Shown: in pieces, positions 9,904-20,874 of the stretch | Layout of the letters: each line of letters starts with the position of its first letter | How positions within the stretch are numbered: the first letter of the stretch is position 1 | NCBI GenBank assembly: GCA_022560375.1 | Contig: JADFTK010000004.1 | Span: forward strand, 1 to 46,184 | Origin: Patescibacteria group bacterium | GTDB taxonomy: Bacteria; Patescibacteriota; Patescibacteriia; UBA10025; JAHIVO01 | Direction: 5' to 3' | DNA length: 46,184 bases | The notes under the pieces: model-generated | Told to the model about the DNA's origin: nothing | What the model saw: the letters and a program-made list of their open reading frames with translations, nothing else | Database searches by the model: none | Translations under genes and position numbers: made by a program

Positions 9904-12900
9904 TTATTTTTCTTTTTCGGCTCGGAAACCTGTTCCAGCAGGTATCAGCTTGCCAATAATCACATTCTCTTTTAAACCTCGGAGGGTGTCAACTTTACCT
10001 GATACCGCAGCATCAATAAGCACCCGCGCTGTTTCTTGGAATGAGGCGGCGGACAAAAAGCTCTCGATCGATAACGACGCCTTGGTGATACCTAGTAATA
10101 ACTGCTCATAAACCGCTGGCTGTTTGGATGTCCCTTTCTGATCCTTGTGTGCCTTTAGTACTCTTCTTTTTTCTATGATTTCTCCTGACAGAAAGGTGGT
10201 GTCGCCTGATTCTTTAATATAGACACGTGAAAACATCTGATTGACAACTAGCTCAATATGCTTATCATTTAATTTTTGCCCCTGTGAAGAATAAATAAAC
10301 TGAATATCCCTGATAATATAGCGCTGGACTGCCTCCAAATCTTTCAAATGAAATAGCTGATGCAAGTCAATGGCTCCGTCAGTTAATTGATCTCCAATAG
10401 CTACTTTATCCCCGTTCTTGACTATTATTAATTGTCCGGAAGAAACACTATACTCCTGCCCTTTACCTTTATCCGATGTTAATCGCAATTCCTTATCATC
10501 TAATTTTATGGTGCCGGCAAACTTTGCCTTGACTTCCTTGAGGCCCTCAGTGACTAAAACTTGATCCGCTTTTACTTGATCGCCATCCTTAACTTTAAAT
10601 AAAACTTTCTTGCTCTTCTTTATTTTATAAATCTGTTCCTCAGTAAGGTCCCCTACAATAGTAATAGTGGAAGTATTATTTTCCTCATCTTTAGTGACGG
10701 TGATCTCCCCTGATTCACCAGCAATTATGGCAGGACTTTTTATGGGACGGGCTTCAAATAACTCTTCTACTCGAGGTAAACCCTGAGTAATATCCTGGCC
10801 GGCCACACCACCAGTATGGAAAGTTCTCATGGTCAGCTGAGTGCCCGGTTCACCAATACTCTGAGCAGCAATGATACCAACCGCCGTGCCTAGTTCGACT
10901 AGCTTATTAAAACCAAGGTCATAACCATAACATTTTTTACAAACTCCCCAGTCAGATTTACAAGAAAGTACCGATCTCACCTTCACGCGCTCGGGGTTAA
11001 GGCTTTCTAATTTTGGCAATATTTCTTCGGTTATTAACTCATTGCGCTTAGCAATAACCTGCTTGGTCTTGGGATCTTCAATGACTTCAAGCACTACCCG
11101 GCCCAGCAAGCGACTAGCGATACTGTCACCAATTTTCTCGCCATCCTCTCTCAGTACATAAAAACCTTTTTTGTCGCCACAGTCCACTTCAGTAACGATA
11201 ACATCTTGGCAGACATCCACTAAACGCCTGGTTAGATAACCGGCATTGGCAGTACGTAATGCGGTATCTGACAAACCTTTTCGGGCACCATGGGTAGAAA
11301 TGAAATATTCTAGCACATCAAATCCTTCTTTGAAACTTCCTTTAACTGGTAATTCAATGGTTTCACCAGACGGATTAGTTACCAAACCTTTCATACCCAT
11401 CATTTGGGTAGTTTGGGCCCATGATCCTCTAGCCCCCGATTCAATCATGCTATAAACGGGGCCTTTCGGATCAAGAGCTTCCCGGCTGACTTTTTGAATC
11501 TTATCCTTAGTTTGTGACCATATTTCAATAACCTTCATGTGGCGCTCATCATCGGTCAAGAGGCCCTGCTCATAGTGAGACATAATCTCCTCAGTCTGTT
11601 TTTCGGCGGCACCAATAATTTCCTTCTTTTGTGGTGGCGTTGTTAAATCACTCATGCCCCAGCTAATACCCGACATCGTCAGGTACTTAAATGCCGTCGT
11701 CTTGATTTTATCTAGTAATATTACAGTTTCTTCGTTTCCATATTTATACAGTATGGTACCGACTAGGTTTGATAAAGTTTTTCTATCGAGTACCTCATTG
11801 ACATAACTGTGCTTCTCGGGTAATAATTGATTAAAAATAATTCTACCGGCGTTGGTCTCTAGCATTGTTTTACCAATTTTTACATTAATCTGTTCCTGAA
11901 TATGTATTTTATTAAACTGGTAGGCCATTAATACCTCGTTGGATGAACTAAAATATTTACGATCCTCTTTGGCCACATCCTTCATAACTGTCATGTAGTA
12001 GCACCCCAAAACAAGATCCTGAGTTGGTGTGGCAATCGGCTGTCCAGTAGCCGGTTTCAATAAATTCTTTACCGAAGCAATAATTTCCTTAGCCTCTTTT
12101 TTTGCATTCTCCGTAAGAGGCACATGCACGGCCATCTGATCGCCATCAAAATCAGCATTAAAGGCAGGGCAGACTAGCGGGTGTATTTGGATGGCTTTAC
12201 CTTCGATCAGGACAGGACGGAAAGCTTGGATACCCAGACGATGTAACGTTGGAGCTCGATTCAGCAATACATGCGAATCCCTGGATACTTCTTCCAGTAT
12301 ATCCCATACTTCCGGCCGTTCGCTTTCAATATATCGCCCAGCGCTCCTGACATTATGCACAAATTCACGCTTGATTAGCTGGCTTATAATAAACGGCTTA
12401 AACAGTTCCAGTGCCATTTGCTTAGGTAGGCCGCACTGATCCATCTTTAAATGAGCACCAACTACGATCACCGAGCGCCCAGAATAATCAACCCGTTTAC
12501 CTAATAAATTCTGTCGGAATCGTCCCTGCTTACCCTTCAAGATATCCGCGATTGATTTCAACATGCGTTTTTGCCCGGTCGAGGCGGTAACTGTTTTACC
12601 ATGACGAGCGTTATTATCAATCAAGGCATCAACTGCTTCCTGGAGCATCCTCTTTTCATTACGCCTTATAACCTCTGGAGCATTCAGCACGATCAATCTT
12701 TTTAATCGATTATTTCTATTAATAACTCTACGGTATAAATCATTTAAATCAGAAGCAGCAAACCTACCACCATCCAACTGAACCATCGGGCGCAAATCAG
12801 GCGGAATAACAGGGATGACGGTTAGGACCAGCCATTCTGGCCGAAATTTATTATTTTTGAAACTGTTAAACAATTTCAAACGCCTGACAGCACGACGCCT

Positions 12901-13776
12901 CTTTGTTTCAGGCATATCCACTATCTCTTTATTAATAACTTTTATGTTGTCCTCTAGAGATACCTGACTAAGCAATAAATGGATTGCTCCCGCTCCAATA
13001 TCCGCTTCGAAAACATGACCATATTTCAAAGAGAGATCTCGGTACACCTGTTCGGAAATAATTTGCAGTGCTTTTAAGTTGCGTAATTCTTTTTTTGCCA
13101 GATCAGCAGCTTCTGACAGATCATTTAGCTTTTCTTCACGACGATCACTATTAGCCACTAATTCCTCATCTATTTGCTTAATAACCTTTTTTTGCTTTTT
13201 CTCGTCAGGCTCTTTACTAATCTCGTCTGACTTACGCTGTTTAATTTCACCGGCAATCCTGTCAAAATCCGCGTCAATGCCCTTCTTTTTAGATTGCTGC
13301 TCCGCGTCAATCTGCTTCAGTGTTTCCTCACGTAGATTATCATCAACCTTGGTAATAATAAAATTAGCAAAATAGATCACTTTTTCCAATTCTTGAATTG
13401 ACAAATCAAGTATCAACCCAATCTTGGAGGGAATACCGCGTAAAAACCAAATGTGTGAAACCGGAGCAGCTAACTCGATGTGCCCCATGCGTTCACGACG
13501 TACAATACTTCTAGTTACCTCCACCCCGCATTTATCACAAATGATTCCTTTATACCTTACTTTTTTATATTTACCACAATAGCATTCCCAATCCTTAGAC
13601 GGCCCAAATATTTTTTCACAAAACAAGCCATCCTTTTCTGGCTTCTGAGTGCGGTAGTTTATCGTTTCTGGCTTGAGGACTTCTCCATGAGACCAACCCA
13701 AAATATTTTCCGGTGAAGCTATCTTCAAACGAATGGCCTTAAAATCTACAGTTGAATTAGAAATTTCTGATTCCAT
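9904..13776 (-). CDS. rpoC: DNA-directed RNA polymerase beta' subunit
   Basis: NADFDGDQMAVHVPLT catalytic motif, zinc-binding CYCGKYKKVRYKGIICDKCGVEVT. Confidence 0.98.
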   Translation of the reverse strand: MESEISNSTVDFKAIRLKIASPENILGWSHGEVLKPETINYRTQKPEKDGLFCEKIFGPSKDWECYCGKYKKVRYKGIICDKCGVEVTRSIVRRERMGHIELAAPVSHIWFLRGIPSKIGLILDLSIQELEKVIYFANFIITKVDDNLREETLKQIDAEQQSKKKGIDADFDRIAGEIKQRKSDEISKEPDEKKQKKVIKQIDEELVANSDRREEKLNDLSEAADLAKKELRNLKALQIISEQVYRDLSLKYGHVFEADIGAGAIHLLLSQVSLEDNIKVINKEIVDMPETKRRRAVRRLKLFNSFKNNKFRPEWLVLTVIPVIPPDLRPMVQLDGGRFAASDLNDLYRRVINRNNRLKRLIVLNAPEVIRRNEKRMLQEAVDALIDNNARHGKTVTASTGQKRMLKSIADILKGKQGRFRQNLLGKRVDYSGRSVIVVGAHLKMDQCGLPKQMALELFKPFIISQLIKREFVHNVRSAGRYIESERPEVWDILEEVSRDSHVLLNRAPTLHRLGIQAFRPVLIEGKAIQIHPLVCPAFNADFDGDQMAVHVPLTENAKKEAKEIIASVKNLLKPATGQPIATPTQDLVLGCYYMTVMKDVAKEDRKYFSSSNEVLMAYQFNKIHIQEQINVKIGKTMLETNAGRIIFNQLLPEKHSYVNEVLDRKTLSNLVGTILYKYGNEETVILLDKIKTTAFKYLTMSGISWGMSDLTTPPQKKEIIGAAEKQTEEIMSHYEQGLLTDDERHMKVIEIWSQTKDKIQKVSREALDPKGPVYSMIESGARGSWAQTTQMMGMKGLVTNPSGETIELPVKGSFKEGFDVLEYFISTHGARKGLSDTALRTANAGYLTRRLVDVCQDVIVTEVDCGDKKGFYVLREDGEKIGDSIASRLLGRVVLEVIEDPKTKQVIAKRNELITEEILPKLESLNPERVKVRSVLSCKSDWGVCKKCYGYDLGFNKLVELGTAVGIIAAQSIGEPGTQLTMRTFHTGGVAGQDITQGLPRVEELFEARPIKSPAIIAGESGEITVTKDEENNTSTITIVGDLTEEQIYKIKKSKKVLFKVKDGDQVKADQVLVTEGLKEVKAKFAGTIKLDDKELRLTSDKGKGQEYSVSSGQLIIVKNGDKVAIGDQLTDGAIDLHQLFHLKDLEAVQRYIIRDIQFIYSSQGQKLNDKHIELVVNQMFSRVYIKESGDTTFLSGEIIEKRRVLKAHKDQKGTSKQPAVYEQLLLGITKASLSIESFLSAASFQETARVLIDAAVSGKVDTLRGLKENVIIGKLIPAGTGFRAEKEK

Positions 13777-13778
13777 AT

Positions 13779-16700
13779 TTATTTCTTTTCTTTTTTTATG
13801 ATGGGAGCTACTTCTTTTTCTTCAACTTTTTTTTCTTCCACACCACCGATTAGCTCCACATCTAAACATAAACCCTTTAATTCACGGACTAACACATTAA
13901 AAGACTCAGGAATATTAAGCCTTCTGATAGGTTCTCCTTTGATAATAGCTTCATAAGCTTTTGATCGCCCCGGCACGTCATCAGATTTAATAGTCAGCAT
14001 TTCCTGCAAGGTATAAGCGGCTCCATATGCTTCCAGAGCCCAAACTTCCATTTCACCAAATCTCTGACCACCAAATTGCGCCTTACCACCCAGTGGCTGC
14101 TGGGTAACTAAAGAGTAGGGACCAATCGAGCGCATATGAATTTTATCCTCAACCATGTGATTCAGCTTCAATATATACATATATCCGACGGTAATTTTCT
14201 GATCAAACCTATCTCCAGTTCTACCATCATGTAAAACTAGCTTACCGTCTTCAGGGAAACCTGCTTTTTTCAATTCGCTTTTTATAACATGTTCCGGGGT
14301 GCCATTGAGTGGAGCGGTGGCCACTTTATAACCAAGAGTGTTGGCAGCCATACCCAAATGAGTTTCTAAAATTTGACCGATATTCATACGGGAAGCCACG
14401 CCCAGTGGGTTTAACATGACGTCTACTGGGGTACCATCCTCTAAATAAGGCATGTCTTCTATCGGTACTATTCTCGAAATCACGCCTTTATTACCATGAC
14501 GTCCGGCTAGCTTATCGCCCACCTGAATTTTGCGAAGCTGGGCAACTGAAATTTGAAGTGACTTGATAATGCCCGAAGCCAATTTGTCACCCTTTTCTCG
14601 GGAAAAAATTCGTATGTCCACAACCTTACCATGCTCACCATGCTCGAGGTAAAGGGAGCTGTCTTTTACATCTTTGGCTTTCTCCCCAAAAATAGCACGT
14701 AATAATTTTTCTTCAGCTGAAAGCTCCGTCTCACCTTTTGGCGTAATCTTACCTACCAAGATATCTCCAGATGACACTTCTGCCCCAATTCTTACCACGC
14801 CTTCATCATCAAGATCTTTCAATTTTTCTTCCCCAATGTTGGGAATGTCACGGGTCACCACCTCAGGACCTAATTTGGTATCACGGATATCTACAGTGTA
14901 ATCCTCAATATGTATTGAGGTGAATACATCATTATGAACCAGCCGATCAGATATTAAAATAGCATCCTCATAATTTCCACCTTCCCATGACATGAAGGCC
15001 ACCATCACATTCTGACCCAGGGCCAGCTCACCGCCATCCGTAGCTGGACCATCGGCCAATATATCCCCTTTAGCTACAACTTGGCCAACTTCAACTATGG
15101 GCCGTTGATTTATACAAGTCGAGGCATTGGAACGGACAAACTTATGCAATTCATATTTTTGTACTTTATTATTATTACCTAAAACACTTATTTCATCGCC
15201 ACCTACCTTAGTGACCTTGCCTTCAAAATCATTTATTACTGTCTGTCCAGAATCAAAAGCGGCTTTATATTCTATCCCAGTTCCCACCAGTGGAGAATCA
15301 GGAGTAATACAGGGGACGGCCTGGCGTTGCATATTGGAACCCATTAAAGCGCGAACAGCGTCATCATGCTCTAGGAATGGAATTAACGCTGTGGATATAC
15401 TAATTATTTGATAGGGAGCTACATCCATAAAATCAACATCCCAAACATAATCTACTGTCGGTTCGCCGTGTTTTCTAACCTCAACCTTATCACTGGCAAA
15501 ATAACCGACGTCATCGATCGGTGTAGTTGCCGCAGTAGTTACATATTTTTCTTCAATGAAAGCGTCCATATAGACAATCTCATGGGTCACCCTGGGTTTA
15601 ATCGCAATAGATTCTTTTCCAGAATCCTCAATTTGTCTTGCTAACTCCTTAGAAATCTTTTGTCCGGACTTAGCAATTACCTGCCCGCCTTTATCCTCTA
15701 TATCTTCGCGTAGAATTTCGCCTTCGGTAACTGACATCTTATTCGGCAGATCATGAATTATTTTTCGAAAAGGCGTTTCAATAAAACCAAACTCATTTAC
15801 TCGAGCGTAGCAAGCTAAATGCCCTACCAAACCAATATTTGGGCCTTCAGGAGTAGCAATCGGACAAATACGCCCATAGTGAGTTCGATGCACATCACGA
15901 ACATCAAAACCGGCCCTCTCCCGTGAGAGACCGCCCGGACCCATAGCTGATAACCGGCGTTTATGTTCCAGCTCGGCCAGGGGGTTGGTCTGATCCATAA
16001 ACTGCGAAAGCTGCGATGACATAAAAAATTCTTTGATGGATCCAATAATCGGCCGGGCATTGATCAGTTGATTGGGCGTCAGGGTATTCAAATCCATAGT
16101 ACTCATGCGATCTTTCACGATTCTCTCCATACGAGCCAAGCCAATTCTAAATTTATTCTGGACTAATTCTCCAATGGCTCTGACACGCCTATTACCTAAA
16201 TGATCGATGTCATCAGCATCTTTTTGCGAATTATTAAGCTTGATTATCTCCTTGATAATAAAAACCATATCATCCTTTTGCAGGACTCGATGCTCTTTGG
16301 TGTTAGGATAGGAAAAACCAAATCTTTGATTCATCTTAAACCGTCCTACTCGTCCAAAATCATATCGATCGAAACTAAAAAACATTTTGTGGATCAGATC
16401 ACGAGCATTGTCTACCGTGGCTAAATCACCAGGGCGGACACGCTTGTATACCTCTCGTAATCCTTCCGCCTCGTCATGGGAAGTGTCTTTAGCTAAGGTG
16501 GCGTCAATAAATTTCATTTCCGATTCAGCATCCTTACCCTGAAATAGGGAACGGATTTCCTCGTCGGTACCATAGCCAAAGGCTCGCAGTAAAGCTGTCA
16601 CCGCTACTTTGCGTTTACGATCTATTTTGACTGAGATGACCCCGTTAGCATCAGTTTCCAGCTCCAGCCAGGCACCACGGTTAGGAATTATTTTAGCACC

Positions 16701-17171
16701 ATAACGCCGGATACCGCGAATAACTTCAGAGGTGAAAAAAACACCAGCTGATCGGATCAGCTGGCTCACCACCACACGCTCAATACCATTAATAATAAAA
16801 GTTCCCCGCTTGGTCATCAAAGGAAAATCTCCAAGATAAACTTCCTGCTCTTTTATTTCTCCAGTTTTCTTATTGACTAATTTTGTCTCGACTCTCAGAG
16901 GAGCGTCATAGGTAACATTTTTTTTCTTTGCGGTGCGCTCATCAAAGCGGGGTTTATCAAGATAATAATTTAGAAAGTACAGCTCTAAGTCGCGGCCAAT
17001 AAAATCTTTAACCGGAGATACTTCGTCAAATAATTCCTTGAGTCCATCCTTGATAAACCATTCGTATGACTTCTTCTGAACTTCGATTAAATTTGGCAAT
17101 TCTAAAGCGGCGGTGTTCTTAATAAACCGCTTCCTGACTATACCTTTATTTCTGGGGATTAATTCGGACAT
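13779..17171 (-). CDS. rpoB: DNA-directed RNA polymerase beta subunit
   Basis: Full-length Rpo[49 protein letters not shown]. Confidence 0.98.
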   Translation of the reverse strand: MSELIPRNKGIVRKRFIKNTAALELPNLIEVQKKSYEWFIKDGLKELFDEVSPVKDFIGRDLELYFLNYYLDKPRFDERTAKKKNVTYDAPLRVETKLVNKKTGEIKEQEVYLGDFPLMTKRGTFIINGIERVVVSQLIRSAGVFFTSEVIRGIRRYGAKIIPNRGAWLELETDANGVISVKIDRKRKVAVTALLRAFGYGTDEEIRSLFQGKDAESEMKFIDATLAKDTSHDEAEGLREVYKRVRPGDLATVDNARDLIHKMFFSFDRYDFGRVGRFKMNQRFGFSYPNTKEHRVLQKDDMVFIIKEIIKLNNSQKDADDIDHLGNRRVRAIGELVQNKFRIGLARMERIVKDRMSTMDLNTLTPNQLINARPIIGSIKEFFMSSQLSQFMDQTNPLAELEHKRRLSAMGPGGLSRERAGFDVRDVHRTHYGRICPIATPEGPNIGLVGHLACYARVNEFGFIETPFRKIIHDLPNKMSVTEGEILREDIEDKGGQVIAKSGQKISKELARQIEDSGKESIAIKPRVTHEIVYMDAFIEEKYVTTAATTPIDDVGYFASDKVEVRKHGEPTVDYVWDVDFMDVAPYQIISISTALIPFLEHDDAVRALMGSNMQRQAVPCITPDSPLVGTGIEYKAAFDSGQTVINDFEGKVTKVGGDEISVLGNNNKVQKYELHKFVRSNASTCINQRPIVEVGQVVAKGDILADGPATDGGELALGQNVMVAFMSWEGGNYEDAILISDRLVHNDVFTSIHIEDYTVDIRDTKLGPEVVTRDIPNIGEEKLKDLDDEGVVRIGAEVSSGDILVGKITPKGETELSAEEKLLRAIFGEKAKDVKDSSLYLEHGEHGKVVDIRIFSREKGDKLASGIIKSLQISVAQLRKIQVGDKLAGRHGNKGVISRIVPIEDMPYLEDGTPVDVMLNPLGVASRMNIGQILETHLGMAANTLGYKVATAPLNGTPEHVIKSELKKAGFPEDGKLVLHDGRTGDRFDQKITVGYMYILKLNHMVEDKIHMRSIGPYSLVTQQPLGGKAQFGGQRFGEMEVWALEAYGAAYTLQEMLTIKSDDVPGRSKAYEAIIKGEPIRRLNIPESFNVLVRELKGLCLDVELIGGVEEKKVEEKEVAPIIKKEKK

Positions 17172-17292
17172 TAAAATAAGCTCTCTTTTACTCTATTGCA
17201 AGAAAAGAGGCTGTGCTAATACTTAATTGTTACGTTTTGAAACTTAACGTCATTGAATGTTTAGACGTCTCCTTATTGGATATGTAATCAAG

Positions 17293-17321
17293 AGTGTAAC
17301 AGAAAGGTGAATAGCTGTCAA
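17293..17321 (-). promoter_or_regulatory. Putative sigma70 promoter for rpoBC
   Basis: Minus strand TTGACA - 17 bp (GCTATTCACCTTTCTGT) - TACACT. Confidence 0.55.
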
Positions 17322-17413
17322 ACAATCTGTATTATACCCTTTATTTATATTTTTTACCTTATATTAGCAAAAAATAGCAACTATTTAATAAGCGGTTCCC
17401 CTATAAAAAATAA

Positions 17414-17433
17414 AAATCCACAGGTTATCCACA
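17414..17433 (+). promoter_or_regulatory. DnaA-box-like pair
   Basis: AAATCCACAGGTTATCCACA: one exact TTATCCACA (17425..17433) plus an adjacent AAATCCACA. Confidence 0.35.
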
Positions 17434-17527
17434 AAAAACAAAAAAATGAGGTTAAACATAGAAAACAGGTATAATTCCTCTGAACTACCCAGGCTATGGC
17501 AACTTATTAATTTAATGAAGCAAAACT

Positions 17528-18844
17528 TTAGCCCAATAACTCCCTGATAACTTGCCGATCGTCCCAGGGAATCATTTTTCCACCGGCTACAGCCATAACA
17601 GTCTCACTCCCCTTACCAGTAACGATGACTATATCACCCTCACCAGCCAAAGATAATCCTTTTTGGAGAGCAGCACGCCTGTCGATAACACTAAAACAAT
17701 TTTCATCCAACACTTTTCCATTCTTGATAGCGCCCGATACTACTTCGTCAATAATCTGCTGAGGAGACTCGTCATACGGGTCCTCATTAGTTACTATGAC
17801 CACATCGGCATACTGGGCAGCTAAGGCACCAAGCTGGGGACGCTTAGCTTTGTCCCGACCTCCTCCTTGCGACCCCAGAATACTTATAATTTTTTTTGGT
17901 TTTAAAACAGTCATGGCCTGATAGGCAGCTTCTAGCGAGGCAGGCTCATGGGCATAGTCTACAAATATTTTAAATCCTCGCCGGTTTACTATCTCCTCTA
18001 AACGCCCGGGGATTAACCGGACGCCTTCCAAGGCTTCCTTCATTATTGGCAGTGCTATGCCTAGAGCCAAACCAATGGTGATGGCTGACAAAGCATTATA
18101 CACATTAAATTTTCCCAGCAGGTTCAAATTAAAAATCTGGCCATTAACTGTGAAGGAAATACCGTCAACACGTAATGATAAATCATGCCCCACAATATTA
18201 TGAGTGACCCCGGTAACTATTTTATGATCCGCATTCAAACCGAAAGTCCACTTGGCATCCGCTTCAGGATTTATAAATAACTGAACCTCCTGATCATCAT
18301 TATTGGCAATGATAATTTTCTTGATGTCTTGTCCGTTGATACTCTTACGATAACTATGGGCCAAACCGTAGAATAACCGCAATTTGGCCTGGCGATATTT
18401 GGCATAGCTGCCATGTGATTCAATGTGCTCTGGAGACAAACTAGTGAATAAGGCTACATCATAATCTATCCCTAGATGCCTATACTGAGCAATCCCCTCC
18501 GATGATGTCTCAATGACGGCGTATTGGCAGCCAGCCTTAACCATCTGCTTTATCAGCTGCTGCAACCTCCAACGACCAGGCATCGTTTGCTTGGTGTCAT
18601 TAACCCACTCGCGGTCTCCTATTTTAAAATGGGTGGTAGCTATAGCCCCCACTTTATGCCCATTGGCTTCTAAAATTTTGGTAACTAGGGTAACAACCGA
18701 TGACTTACCTTTAGTCCCAGTCACCCCAATGACTATCAACCTACGCGAGGGGTGACCATAGCGCCAAGCACCTGCCCCAGCTAAAAGCCAATGATAGGAT
18801 TGGAGAATAAATAATGGAATAAATTCCCTGATAAATTGCTTCAT
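17528..18844 (-). CDS. Mur ligase family protein (UDP-N-acetylmuramyl-tripeptide synthetase-like, short N-terminus)
   Basis: GVTGTKGKSSVVTLV ATP-binding loop, ETSSEGIAQYRH, DYAHEPASLEAAY, GSQGGGRDKAKRP, TNEDPYDESP. Confidence 0.88.
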   Translation of the reverse strand: MKQFIREFIPLFILQSYHWLLAGAGAWRYGHPSRRLIVIGVTGTKGKSSVVTLVTKILEANGHKVGAIATTHFKIGDREWVNDTKQTMPGRWRLQQLIKQMVKAGCQYAVIETSSEGIAQYRHLGIDYDVALFTSLSPEHIESHGSYAKYRQAKLRLFYGLAHSYRKSINGQDIKKIIIANNDDQEVQLFINPEADAKWTFGLNADHKIVTGVTHNIVGHDLSLRVDGISFTVNGQIFNLNLLGKFNVYNALSAITIGLALGIALPIMKEALEGVRLIPGRLEEIVNRRGFKIFVDYAHEPASLEAAYQAMTVLKPKKIISILGSQGGGRDKAKRPQLGALAAQYADVVIVTNEDPYDESPQQIIDEVVSGAIKNGKVLDENCFSVIDRRAALQKGLSLAGEGDIVIVTGKGSETVMAVAGGKMIPWDDRQVIRELLG

Positions 18845-18989
18845 AATCTAGAACAACAAGTAATTACCTTTCTGGATATTTTTACCAGCTTCGTAAGTCA
18901 GTATGACATAAATATTCAAATTAATGGAATTTCCGAGGCGCTCAACTAGAATATCTGAAAGGCGCCTAACATGCAGAGAGGTTAATTCA

Positions 18990-19719
18990 TTAGGAAGATC
19001 GCAAAGTGGCATTAATCACTACCACCTTACCAATATCATTAACACTCAGGTCAGTAATTTTCGTGCCGACTGTATATTCAGAGATTACATCCCTGATAAT
19101 ATTGCGCTCACCATTCTCTTTAATAATATTCCTGGTTACTAAGGTTAGAGGAGCGGCCACTATGATTAAAAAAATAACAAACCAACTGATGTTGCTGGCG
19201 GCCTTGCTTTTCCCGGTAGCTGATAATTTCGTGTAGGCAATGGCGAAAGCCCCCACAAATCCGGCGGCTAAGGCAATAAATAATTCAAAAAGTGTCGGCT
19301 GAGTCCTCAGTAAAACCTCATGGCTGTCCCCTAAAAAAGGTGAGAAAACACCGATGACAAATGATACCAAAAAAATTATGAAACTGGCTTTTAAAAAAGT
19401 AAAAAAAGATTTTTTGAATAAACGGCCATTGCCCTTGATAACAGCCAGGGCTAAAGCTAAAATCGGCCATAATAAAGGGGCGGTAATCATGCCGCCGATG
19501 ACTACAGCGGCGTTATTGATAATCAAGCCAAGCGCCACAATGATGGTAGAAAAAATTGTCAGTAATACAAAAAAAATAGGCCTGACTCAGCTCGTCCTTT
19601 TTATATCCTCGGAAATTTTTCGCTGTCGGTCCTCGTCAATTCGTAAAAAACGAAAAACTATTTTGACCGAACGCTCTGATAGTCTCCTCAATTTTATCAA
19701 TATTATTTTGTTTCATCAT
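18990..19719 (-). pseudogene. DUF389 membrane protein with frameshifted N-terminal part
   Basis: ORF 18990..19538 gives NNAAVVIGGMITAPLLWPI (DUF389-like). Upstream coding (MMKQNNIDKIEETIRAFGQN.., RFLRIDEDRQRKISEDIK.., KDELSQAYFF, VLLTIFSTIIVALG) continues in different frames with shifts at homopolymers. Confidence 0.6.
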
Positions 19720-20008
19720 TAATCCATTTTTTATACGAATAAGACACTCGATCAATCGGTATTTCTATAATACAGGGGATGGCATACGAATGATATTTTT
19801 TAATTAAAGCCTCAATTTTCTTATAGTGCTTTTTTTGAGTTTTAATAAAGGTAGCTACCTCGTGACCCTGTACCTGCTGGCCCTGCCACCAATACCAGGA
19901 CTGAATCGGAGAAAAATTTATACAGGCGGCTAAACGCTTATCCAAAATCTTCTGGGATATTTTTTTTGCTTCCCGCTCATTGGGGTATGTCACGTATATA
20001 TCAATCAT
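19703..20008 (-). CDS. cutA: Divalent-cation tolerance protein CutA
   Basis: MIDIYVTYPNEREAKKISQKILDKRLAACINFSPIQSWYWWQGQ; internal ATG start at 20008. Confidence 0.88.
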   Translation of the reverse strand: MIDIYVTYPNEREAKKISQKILDKRLAACINFSPIQSWYWWQGQQVQGHEVATFIKTQKKHYKKIEALIKKYHSYAIPCIIEIPIDRVSYSYKKWINDETK

Positions 20009-20009
20009 A

Positions 20010-20414
20010 CTACTCGGCCTTAATGACATTACCCTCAAGATCTATTTCCACGAAATGCTTAGCTTCACCTGACAGATAGGCTGAACACTGGTTAGCTGGT
20101 AGATTATCAATATCCTGCCTAGGATTGTGCACCACATCCGCGACCCAGTCTGGTATAACTCGATTGGACAAACACGGACCGCTGGACAAATCATCGCCGC
20201 TTAACAATGCTGCTCGCCAGAGCTCAATAGCTTTAGCAATGGCCAGATCCTTATCCGCCTGCTGTTTAATCTGGATATCAGCTGATCCCGTTAATATTTC
20301 CACCGGACTGAAGCTACTGCCGTCGTCACCTTTATCATTTAGAAATGATCCGATTAAAATGACTGCCCCGACCATTGACCCCACGACTACTAATATGATA
20401 ACTATTTTACCCAT
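20010..20414 (-). CDS. Hypothetical single-TM/secreted protein
   Basis: N-terminal hydrophobic segment MGKIVIILVVVGSMVGAVILIGSFL; no family recognised. Confidence 0.5.
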   Translation of the reverse strand: MGKIVIILVVVGSMVGAVILIGSFLNDKGDDGSSFSPVEILTGSADIQIKQQADKDLAIAKAIELWRAALLSGDDLSSGPCLSNRVIPDWVADVVHNPRQDIDNLPANQCSAYLSGEAKHFVEIDLEGNVIKAE

Positions 20415-20527
20415 ATATATTTACTTTTAATTAATTATATTATAATATTTTCCAGATTAAAAAACAAACAGAAACTTTCAAGGCTTCTGCTTAAAAAGAA
20501 TTTGGACACTATAAGTCTTCATGTCAA

Positions 20528-20557
20528 ATAAAAAGCCCTTAATTTAATAAGGGCTAA
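20528..20557 (-). terminator. Rho-independent terminator
   Basis: Minus strand AGCCCTTAttaaatTAAGGGCT followed by TTTTTATTT. Confidence 0.75.
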
Positions 20558-20830
20558 TTAAAAACAAGAAACAAGTTTGGGCAAACGACAAAAACTATAG
20601 CCGATTGTCTGGCCCGGGCAAATTAGAACCATATTACCCGAAGCGCCAAAATTGTACTCCAATAATAACTGAGAAGAACAATTAATACTAAACTTACTAC
20701 TGATCTTGTCGGCAATCTTAACGATTGAATCCCCTGGCTGTATTAGTATCGTTAAAACAAACCGATGATTTCGTAATCCTTTTTTCTCCCCTGAATCAAC
20801 TACTCCTTCGTCTTTTATAATAAATTCCAC
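20558..20830 (-). CDS. Small protein with a weak LysM-like segment
   Basis: LIQPGDSIVKIADKISSKFSIN...LLLEYN...LICPGQTI resembles a LysM core; SD-like AGGAGG before the ATG and a terminator after the stop. Confidence 0.45.
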   Translation of the reverse strand: MEFIIKDEGVVDSGEKKGLRNHRFVLTILIQPGDSIVKIADKISSKFSINCSSQLLLEYNFGASGNMVLICPGQTIGYSFCRLPKLVSCF

Positions 20831-20874
20831 TATTACCTCCTGAACATGATGGAAAAGAACTCTTAGTATTTATA

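Noticed and set aside
17172-17527. Chromosomal origin of replication
   Set aside because: Only two DnaA-box-like sites and no dnaA/dnaN/parAB neighbours.
19569-19602. TGA read as glycine (genetic code 25) to explain the in-frame stop in DUF389
   Set aside because: Other conserved genes here end sensibly at TGA (for example the methyltransferase and murI), so standard code with frameshifts is the simpler reading.
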